From Thermoanaerobaculales bacterium (GTDB taxonomy: Bacteria > Acidobacteriota > Thermoanaerobaculia > Thermoanaerobaculales > Sulfomarinibacteraceae), in the NCBI GenBank assembly GCA_029938595.1, contig JAOZUP010000004.1:1-29201 (forward strand): DNA of 29,201 bases, written 5' to 3'. A program made the position numbers and the translations under genes. The notes beneath the pieces were generated by a model. That model searched no databases and was not told the DNA's origin. It saw nothing but the letters and a program-made list of their open reading frames with translations. This document shows, piece after piece, positions 5,626-11,592 of the stretch (positions within the stretch are counted from its first letter, which is position 1; every line of letters begins with the position of its first letter).

Positions 5626-7620
5626 TCACTGTTGATCGAGCTCGACGATCGGCAGTGCTCCGGCGCCGGTGTTGTGCAGGCTCTTCCAATCGGCGAAGCC
5701 GGCCAGCGTCGAGTTCACGGTCTCGACCGGCACCGCCACGATCGACATTTCCAGGTCGGATGCCGGACGCCATTGCACGCCGCCGGTTGCAACCGCCGCG
5801 CAACGACGCGCACGGCCCGTCGCTCCACTCCATTCAGCCGCGCTCAGGGCAGCGACCTCGCGACGAGCTCCCTCGAGCTCGAGTTCGACAACCGGCGCAG
5901 TCAGGGCCGGCCAACCCTGCACCAGCTGTGTCTCCAACTCGTGAAGCGGTGATGGTGCCGACGCCACCAAGAGTACGACGCGGTGGCCGGGGATGAACGG
6001 CTGCAGGACATCGATCGATGCCTCGAAGATCTCTGCCGCTCGCTTGTCGAGAATCTCCGCCACTACTAAGGCAACAATTTCGTCACCAAATGTACCGAGC
6101 TCGAGATCAATCACTAACGCCGATTCTCCACCGGCCGCCGCCTCGCGGGTCCTCGGCACCGGATCAACCGACCTTGTCGTCGTAACCAGTTGCGACATGT
6201 CCTCCGACGCCCAGAACTTGTGCAGCGCCTCGGTCGCCGCTTCACCATCCTCGGCGACCATGCCGAGCGCCAGGTTTCCGGGTCGCAGCAGGCTCGCCGG
6301 CGACAGTTGCGTCCCTTCTGCTACCCCAAGGAACCCAGCCATCAGTCGCAACGCTCTGCGTCTCGCGCTGCCACCTTCGGCCATCACGGGCTGCCGATCA
6401 TCGGCTACCCGCCCGAGGGCTGCCTGCAACACCTCTCCCAGCTGTGCGAAATCACTGGCAGGCAGCGCCAACTCGAGTTGAGGCGGATTCTCCTCCACCC
6501 AGATCCAGCCGGGCCGATGCTCGTCCTCCCGAAGTTCCCGCGCTAGTCGGGAAAGAACCGTCGCCGCCAGCTCATAGTCGAGGTCCGGGACGACAACAGG
6601 TCGCATGCACAGCGTCGCCAGCGAAGCCCCAGTTCGCTCGAGAACGGCCGCCGTCAGACCGCTTTCAAAATGCATGATCTGCGGCGGTTCGGCAAAACGC
6701 GGCCTGTAGGTTCTGGGTGGAAGCACGATTACAACGTTGCCGGGATGCCGGGGAAGCCACTGTTGCGCTGCGGCCCGAACCGATTCCAGGGTCACTCCCT
6801 CGACCGCAAACAGAAACTCGCTCACCGCGTCGGCACCGCCCTCGAGCCACAGGTCCAGGAGGAGTTGGCCCGCGTCCGGATGGCGCTCGAGAAGAGCGCG
6901 CCGTTGCACCAACAGCCGCCGAGCGGCGGTGTCGACCCGCTCGGGCCGTAGACTGGGCGCCTCCGCGATACGGGCCAACCCCAGCCGCAATCGGCCCAGA
7001 GCGATGTCCGCCATCTCAGACTCGGTGCGCGCCTCCAGTAATCCCAGATCACCATCGGTCCTGCTGCGAACACCCTTGAGCTCCTCGCTAAGGAGCTCCG
7101 GCAGAAGGCTCCAGAGGACCTCGACCGTGCTTCGAGAGGGATCCGCAGGAGGGGGCAGGTTCACTTCTAGACGAATCTCGGCGTCGCTTCCGGGTCTGCC
7201 AAGACGGCGTTCGAAGCGCCCCTCCACCTCGTTCTTGGGAACCACATGCGGACGTGGTGCAGGGGGCCGGTTCGCGAGCACTCGATTCAGTACGCTTCGA
7301 ATTTCGGGAACCGGTGCGCCACCCACAACGATCAAGATCGACGGCGCTGTATCGTCGGCCTCTCCGGTGAGCGCCGCTTCCAGGTCGGCAATCAGAGTCA
7401 GATCACCGCTGGTGACTACCGTGGATGAAATCTCCTCGTCGCCCATGGCCGGCCATACAACCGTCGTGACATCGGCCAGTGGCTCGGCGATCACCAGAAG
7501 CTCACTCCCGTTGCCGAGACGTTCTGAATACAGCGCCTGCGCAGCCAGCGGACGGACGACGCTCGTGGCCACCATCAGGAGGCAGAGAAAACACTGTAGA
7601 CAAGCGCCTTGCACCTTCAT
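5626..7620 (-). CDS. Secreted M16-peptidase-like protein lacking the zinc motif
   Basis: The 664-residue protein begins with a signal peptide (MKVQGACLQCFLCLLMVATSVVRPLAAQA). What follows resembles the tandem M16 domains of insulinase-type peptidases: LGNGSELLVIAEPLADVTTVV is like the M16 N-terminal strands, VTLESVRAAAQQWLPRHPGNVVIVLPP is like the end of an M16 domain, and ESGLTAAVLERTGASLATL starts a second one. The zinc-binding HxxEH is not found anywhere, and the first domain is much shorter than usual. A structural or binding role is more likely than proteolysis. This family call rests on pattern resemblance and is moderate. The ATG at 7620 is chosen because an extended -10 lies 10 nt upstream; ATG 7632 is possible but falls on that -10. 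tyrS follows after about 15-24 nt. Confidence 0.6.
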   Translation of the reverse strand: MKVQGACLQCFLCLLMVATSVVRPLAAQALYSERLGNGSELLVIAEPLADVTTVVWPAMGDEEISSTVVTSGDLTLIADLEAALTGEADDTAPSILIVVGGAPVPEIRSVLNRVLANRPPAPRPHVVPKNEVEGRFERRLGRPGSDAEIRLEVNLPPPADPSRSTVEVLWSLLPELLSEELKGVRSRTDGDLGLLEARTESEMADIALGRLRLGLARIAEAPSLRPERVDTAARRLLVQRRALLERHPDAGQLLLDLWLEGGADAVSEFLFAVEGVTLESVRAAAQQWLPRHPGNVVIVLPPRTYRPRFAEPPQIMHFESGLTAAVLERTGASLATLCMRPVVVPDLDYELAATVLSRLARELREDEHRPGWIWVEENPPQLELALPASDFAQLGEVLQAALGRVADDRQPVMAEGGSARRRALRLMAGFLGVAEGTQLSPASLLRPGNLALGMVAEDGEAATEALHKFWASEDMSQLVTTTRSVDPVPRTREAAAGGESALVIDLELGTFGDEIVALVVAEILDKRAAEIFEASIDVLQPFIPGHRVVLLVASAPSPLHELETQLVQGWPALTAPVVELELEGARREVAALSAAEWSGATGRARRCAAVATGGVQWRPASDLEMSIVAVPVETVNSTLAGFADWKSLHNTGAGALPIVELDQQ

Positions 7621-7630
7621 AGCGGGCGTC

Positions 7631-7640
7631 ATGGTAGCAT
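7631..7640. promoter_or_regulatory. Overlapping divergent extended -10 elements
   Basis: The block ATGGTAGCAT reads as TGG-TAGCAT on the plus strand (hexamer 7635-7640, 8 nt before ATG 7649). On the minus strand it reads as TGC-TACCAT (hexamer 7636-7631, 10 nt before ATG 7620; its TGC lies at 7639-7637). Both are TGn-extended -10 forms. Only 28 bp separate the two start codons, so polymerase could serve only one direction at a time. Confidence 0.45.
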
Positions 7641-7648
7641 GCCTGCCG

Positions 7649-8542
7649 ATGCAGACCGAACCGAGAATCAGCGCACCGTCAGTTGTCGCCATCTCCTGGA
7701 CTGCAGCGATCGCCGCCTTTCCCCTGGCCCTGATCCTTGCAGTTCTCGGCCAGGGTTTGGGCGCGCTGGTTGGCGGGTGCCAGTGGATCGGCGCCAGTCT
7801 CCCGCTCGATCGCCAAGTATGGGCGTTGGTCAACCAACCGGTTCTGAACTTCGCCTCGCTACCCACCGCAGGGGGATATTGGCTGGGTTCGGTGATGGTG
7901 CCCTTGATTGTCGCCGCCCTTGTCATTCCCTTGTTTCTACGGTCGAACTCGTTGATCGTCGAGATTTCCGTGATTCAGTTGGCCTGGGGCGCGGCCGTGG
8001 TCGCGGTGGCATGGCTGCCCCTGCTCGACCAGGCCGACGGCCACCTCGCGCGCTGGCTCGACCTTCACGACCTTCCACCGACGCTGGTGTGGCTGGCGCC
8101 GGTGCTGGCGGCAGGGGCCGGGCTCCTCCCCACCCTCCGACTCCTCGAGCTGGCCCGAAGGCGACACAAAGACACCGGCCGCGCCTATCGAGTCATCCTG
8201 GTTGTATTTCACCTCATCACGCCGGTTGTGGTGTGGGTGGGGCTGGTTTCGTTGATTCGATCCTCGGTGCCGCTCGAAGCCACCCTCGCGATCGCCGCAC
8301 CCGCATGTGCCGCTATTGTCCTGGCGTGGCTGCGCTATCCCGCCCCGTACGTGCGCCGGCTCGAGAGACCGACGGTTTCAGGTGTTGTTGCACTCGTGAT
8401 CTGTGCCGCCGTGGTGATGATTCTAGTGTGGATCAGCGGGCGTCCTCTGCCCGATGACGCATCTACGAGCATACTATGGGGCCAACCTCAGGCGTACAAC
8501 AACATCCGCCCGTGGATCGATCCGTTTTTGATCTTGAGATAG
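7649..8542 (+). CDS. Seven-helix integral membrane protein of unknown function
   Basis: I do not recognise a family for this 297-residue protein. Seven hydrophobic segments are visible, among them VVAISWTAAIAAFPLALILAV, VMVPLIVAALVIPLFL, LAWGAAVVAVAWLPLL, LAPVLAAGAGLLPTLRLL, VILVVFHLITPVVVWVGLV, ATLAIAAPACAAIVLAWL and VVALVICAAVVMILVWI. The loops are short, and there is no clear catalytic motif or signal peptide cleavage site. The C-terminal tail (about 25 residues) is polar. ATG 7649 is preferred because TAGCAT lies 8 nt upstream; ATG 7631 is in frame but overlaps that element. It is divergent from the M16-like gene, and the ferritin gene follows after 104 bp with its own promoter. Confidence 0.7.
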   Translation: MQTEPRISAPSVVAISWTAAIAAFPLALILAVLGQGLGALVGGCQWIGASLPLDRQVWALVNQPVLNFASLPTAGGYWLGSVMVPLIVAALVIPLFLRSNSLIVEISVIQLAWGAAVVAVAWLPLLDQADGHLARWLDLHDLPPTLVWLAPVLAAGAGLLPTLRLLELARRRHKDTGRAYRVILVVFHLITPVVVWVGLVSLIRSSVPLEATLAIAAPACAAIVLAWLRYPAPYVRRLERPTVSGVVALVICAAVVMILVWISGRPLPDDASTSILWGQPQAYNNIRPWIDPFLILR

Positions 8543-8575
8543 AAACCGACGAAATGATCGCAGTCCGAGCAACGT

Positions 8576-8581
8576 TATACT
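8576..8581 (+). promoter_or_regulatory. Possible -10 of the ferritin gene
   Basis: TATACT lies 65 nt before the ferritin ATG. No convincing -35 stands 16-18 nt upstream. No Fur-box or other metal-operator sequence is obvious in the 104-bp gap. Confidence 0.35.
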
Positions 8582-8646
8582 ATTGCGCGCCATGGCGTAG
8601 GGGCATCGCCCTGACGAAGAAAAATCAGCCAAAGGGAGTGACGATC

Positions 8647-9159
8647 ATGAATTCAAAGGTCGAACGGGCGCTGAACGAGCAGATCCACGCCGAATTCTTT
8701 TCTTTCTACCTTTACTTGTCGGTAGCGGCGTACTTCACATCACATCATCTCGATGGTTTTTCCCACTGGATGCGAATCCAGGCTCAAGAGGAGTCCGGCC
8801 ACGCGATGAAGCTCTTCGACTACCTCATCGAGCGTGGAGGTACGGTGCAGCTGATGGCACTCGACGAACCACAGAGAGAGTGGGACTCTCCGTCGGCGGC
8901 GGTCGAGGCGGTCCTCAAACACGAGCAGTTCATCAGCCAGCGGATCAATGACATCGTCGATCTGGCTAACGGAGAGAATGATCACGCAACGACGGTCATG
9001 ATGCACTGGTACGTGAATGAGCAAGTTGAGGAAGAGGCCACAGCGGATACCCTCTTTCATCAGGTCAAGATGGTGGAGGGAAGCCCCCACGGCCTGCTGA
9101 TGATCGACCGCGAGCTCGCCGGCCGCCCGGCCGCGGCGGACGCGAGCGCGCAAGAATGA
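8647..9159 (+). CDS. ftnA: Bacterial non-haem ferritin
   Basis: The 170-residue four-helix-bundle protein should form a 24-subunit cage that oxidises Fe2+ and stores it as a ferric mineral. The ferroxidase residues of FtnA are all present, shifted by one: E16 (HAEFFSFYLYLS), E49 and H52 (EESGHAMKL), E93, and Q126 and E129 (NEQVEEEA). The GGGAG sequence in AAAGGGAGTG about 10 nt upstream fixes the ATG at 8647. A short Ala-rich tail (RPAAADASAQE) extends beyond the last helix. It is not a bacterioferritin, because the haem-ligand Met context is missing. It converges with the ATP-grasp gene across a 32-bp palindrome. Confidence 0.95.
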   Translation: MNSKVERALNEQIHAEFFSFYLYLSVAAYFTSHHLDGFSHWMRIQAQEESGHAMKLFDYLIERGGTVQLMALDEPQREWDSPSAAVEAVLKHEQFISQRINDIVDLANGENDHATTVMMHWYVNEQVEEEATADTLFHQVKMVEGSPHGLLMIDRELAGRPAAADASAQE

Positions 9160-9177
9160 CTCGGGCGAGCCAGAGGC

Positions 9178-9209
9178 AGCTGTTAGGTATTAGCTAATAC
9201 CTAACAGCT
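9178..9209. repeat. 32-bp perfect palindrome over the ATP-grasp stop codon
   Basis: The arms AGCTGTTAGGTATTAG and CTAATACCTAACAGCT are perfect 16-bp inverted repeats with no spacer. The last codons (AVRY) and the TAG stop of the minus-strand ATP-grasp gene are inside it. It sits between two converging genes and would form a strong hairpin, but neither side has a T run, so a standard intrinsic terminator is doubtful. Confidence 0.85.
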
Positions 9210-10069
9210 TTGATCGCGTGCTCGACCATGGCACGCGCGACGTCGATGCCGGTGGCTTCCTCGAGGCGCACGAACCCCGGAGTCGGGTTGACCTCCAGAA
9301 CGATCGGTCCGGATGCGCCCATCAGGAGATCTACGCCGCATTGGCCGAGGCCGAGGGTCTTGGCCGCGCCCACCGCGAGGTCGACTTCTTCCCCTTGCGG
9401 GGTGTAGGCCCGAGGTATTCCTCCGCGCGATGCGTTCGATCGCCAGTCACCGTCTGTGGCATCGAGGCGTGCCGCAGCCACCACCTCCTTTCCTACCACC
9501 AGCAAACGATAACTCGTCTCTCCACCCGGCACATAGCGCTGGACCACGATTTCATCTCCCACCCTCCACAAGGAGTCGAGCACCGCATCGAGGTGATCAC
9601 GAGTAGAACAACGGATGACTCCCACGCCCATCCGCGAGCGTCGTTGTTTGACGACGACCGGCAAACCGAGGTGTTTGACCGCGGCTTGCGACAGTGCCTC
9701 GGGGTCCGCCCCGGCGATCGTCGCCGGAATCGGCAGCCCAGCGCCACCGAGGCACCGTGCGGTAGCCCAATGGTCGCGCCCGATACGGATGGCTCCGGGG
9801 GAGTTGGGAGTTGCGGCCCCGCGATCAACCATGGCCTCGAGAATCGCCAACAAACTTTCCGGCCGCCAGTTGCCGATTCGTGCCAGAACAACCTGTGGCG
9901 GCGGCTCGAGCACATCGGCGCCCAGCGGACTCAGACGGCCACTCTCCAATAGGGCGGAAAGGGTGGTGGCATCAACCACCGAAACGTCCACGCCCGCCTC
10001 GGACGCGGCCTGCGACAAGCGGAGGTTTGTCCGCAGCCTGGGGCGGGCAGAAAGTACGAGGAGCCGCAT
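9194..10069 (-). CDS. RimK-like ATP-grasp ligase
   Basis: This 291-residue protein belongs to the ATP-grasp ligases that join an amino acid to a carboxyl group through an acyl phosphate. The N-terminal domain (MRLLVLSARPRLRTNLRLSQ) resembles RimK, LysX and MptN. ATP-binding residues include K141 in LPVVVKQRRSRMGVGV and the QRYVPGGETSYRLLVVG stretch. Metal ligands are D247 (GQCGVDLLM), E259 and N261 (VLEVNPTPGF). Length and layout fit RimK-type glutamate ligases, but the substrate cannot be told from sequence, and no carrier protein or partner is nearby. The ATG is 6 nt after a TACCAT hexamer. It is divergent from the DUF4388 gene and converges on ferritin. Confidence 0.82.
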   Translation of the reverse strand: MRLLVLSARPRLRTNLRLSQAASEAGVDVSVVDATTLSALLESGRLSPLGADVLEPPPQVVLARIGNWRPESLLAILEAMVDRGAATPNSPGAIRIGRDHWATARCLGGAGLPIPATIAGADPEALSQAAVKHLGLPVVVKQRRSRMGVGVIRCSTRDHLDAVLDSLWRVGDEIVVQRYVPGGETSYRLLVVGKEVVAAARLDATDGDWRSNASRGGIPRAYTPQGEEVDLAVGAAKTLGLGQCGVDLLMGASGPIVLEVNPTPGFVRLEEATGIDVARAMVEHAIKAVRY

Positions 10070-10075
10070 TGGAAC

Positions 10076-10093
10076 ATGGTACCTCGGTATACT
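10076..10093. promoter_or_regulatory. Back-to-back divergent -10 hexamers
   Basis: On the minus strand TACCAT (10081-10076) ends 6 nt before ATG 10069. On the plus strand TATACT (10088-10093) ends 5 nt before GTG 10099. Both promoters fit within a 29-bp intergenic gap, and neither gene has a Shine-Dalgarno sequence. No convincing -35 is seen on either strand. Confidence 0.5.
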
Positions 10094-10098
10094 GGGGT

Positions 10099-11478
10099 GT
10101 GATCCAGGGAACTCTCGACAGTCTCCACTTCGGGGATCTTCTTCAATGGCTGCAGATGGGCGAGGTCAGCGGTCGATTGACGCTCAGGGACGCCCGTGGT
10201 GAGCGTCGCCTGGATTTCAATAAAGGGCGGGTCTGCTACGCCTCCTCCACTCTGCCGGAGGAGCGCCTTGCCACCTGGCTCGCGACACGGAGCCTTGCCC
10301 CGATCGACGAGCTTCGCAGGATCCTCGCAGCCTCAATGCTCCGGCGCGCATTCTTCACCGACCTGCTGATCGCCGAAGGTAGCGTGAGGAAGGAAGGTCT
10401 CAAGGCGAGCCTCACCGAACTTGCCGAGACCATCACCGGCCGCATCCTCATCTCCCAACAGATGGAGTTCACATTCGAACCCGATCACCCGGTGCTCGAC
10501 ATCCTCGGTCTCAGCCTCGACGTGGAGCCCAGCCACCTGTTGATGGAAGCCGCCCGCCGATCCGACGAGGACGAGAACACCGACGACGATGAGGGTTCCT
10601 ACGATTTGGCGCTCTCCGGAGAAGCTTTCGAGAGTCTGTTCTGGGAATTAACTCGCGACGGGATCTCCGGCGATGACCCAGTTGACGGTGAACGGATGAG
10701 CGAGCTGCACGACCTGATCCGGGACATCGTCAACACCTTGTCACAATGGCTGGCTGCGAGTCCAGGTTTGGTCCCGTCGCCGTCCGGCCAGATCGAGGGT
10801 TTGGCTGCAAGCGTACTCGGTGGAGAAGCTGTCTGCCTCTTTGGTCTTCCTCATGCCGCGTGGAACCAGATGGTCCTTTCCTGCACTCTACACAACAGCG
10901 ATCACCGGGGACCGCTGACTCTCGGCGCGCTCGAGAAGAACGCCGAGGCGCTCGATTTGTGGGAGGAGATGACGAGCAGTGAGTACCTCCGCAGACCGGA
11001 CGCCAGACGGCTGGACGATTTCATCGGCCAAGGGGTCGCCACATGGTCGCGCGCAGCTGCCGCGGCCGCTCCGCATCTGGGAGTCGATCCAGAGACCGCA
11101 ACGTTGGCGGCTCACCTCACTGCGGTTCCCACGGACCTGGTTCTGTGGGTGGTGACAACCCTGCCGGTTCCTCATGACGGTCTGCGAAAAACGCTGATGG
11201 TCGAGCTCTCACGTCGCGTCGGATCACGCCTGGCTCATCTAGCCGATTTCCCAAGCGTCTTCCGGGAGGTCTTGGATCCTCGAAAACCCACGTCGCTCGG
11301 TGCATGTCTCCACCTCGGACGGGAATGTCTCCCATCCACTTCGACCTGGCCTGTGACGATCCCCGACGACGGCGAATGCATGCTCGAGATCGCTTCGGAA
11401 TCGGCCCTCGCCTTGGCCGCCGACGCTGCCCGCGAGGTTGCTGAGGAGGCGAAAATCGAGATCGTCGCTGCAGGCTAA
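10099..11478 (+). CDS. DUF4388 (PATAN-type) domain protein
   Basis: Residues 1 to about 150 of this 459-residue protein match the DUF4388/PATAN domain seen in signalling proteins of Myxococcota and Acidobacteriota: IQGTLDSLHFGDLLQWLQMGEVSGRLTLR, then LDFNKGRVCYASS and ERLATWLATR. An acidic linker (SDEDENTDDDEG) follows. The remaining about 270 residues are helical and not recognised; they include LFGLPHAAWNQM and WSRAAAAAAPHLG. No enzyme motif is visible, so an adaptor or output role is likely. The GTG at 10099 is chosen because it lies 5 nt after TATACT; the frame stays open farther upstream but there overlaps the ATP-grasp gene. It faces the GTPase-kinase gene across repeat copy B. Confidence 0.75.
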   Translation: MIQGTLDSLHFGDLLQWLQMGEVSGRLTLRDARGERRLDFNKGRVCYASSTLPEERLATWLATRSLAPIDELRRILAASMLRRAFFTDLLIAEGSVRKEGLKASLTELAETITGRILISQQMEFTFEPDHPVLDILGLSLDVEPSHLLMEAARRSDEDENTDDDEGSYDLALSGEAFESLFWELTRDGISGDDPVDGERMSELHDLIRDIVNTLSQWLAASPGLVPSPSGQIEGLAASVLGGEAVCLFGLPHAAWNQMVLSCTLHNSDHRGPLTLGALEKNAEALDLWEEMTSSEYLRRPDARRLDDFIGQGVATWSRAAAAAAPHLGVDPETATLAAHLTAVPTDLVLWVVTTLPVPHDGLRKTLMVELSRRVGSRLAHLADFPSVFREVLDPRKPTSLGACLHLGRECLPSTSTWPVTIPDDGECMLEIASESALALAADAAREVAEEAKIEIVAAG

Positions 11479-11592
11479 TCCGCTCTTCTTGCCGGGTTTC
11501 GTAGCGAGGGCGGCGAAGCGCAAGTATCCGCCGGGTTTGTCGCGAATCGGGCGACGCAGTCGTAGTAGACGCCCGGTGAGAAGTACGGGCTA
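11476..11592 (+). repeat. Dispersed inverted-end element, copy B (most complete)
   Basis: This 117-bp block lies exactly between two converging stop codons. Its left end TAATCCGCTCTTCTTGCCGG and the reverse complement of its right end, TAGCCCGTACTTCTCACCGG, match at about 15 of 21 positions. The left end begins with the TAA of the DUF4388 gene and the right end begins with the TAG of the GTPase-kinase gene. The interior GCGAAGCGCAAGTATCCGCC and GTCGCGAATCGGGCGACGC is shared with copies A and C. Confidence 0.85.

Noticed and set aside
5611..5640. T-box riboswitch before tyrS
   Set aside because: The gap to the M16-like gene is under 30 bp and holds only the ribosome site.
6737..8542. One 601-codon open frame covering this whole stretch
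   Set aside because: Its first 300 codons are antisense to the M16-like gene and have low-complexity Arg/Ser composition; only the part from 7649 encodes plausible membrane helices.
9178..9209. Standard intrinsic terminator
   Set aside because: The hairpin is strong, but no T run follows on either strand.
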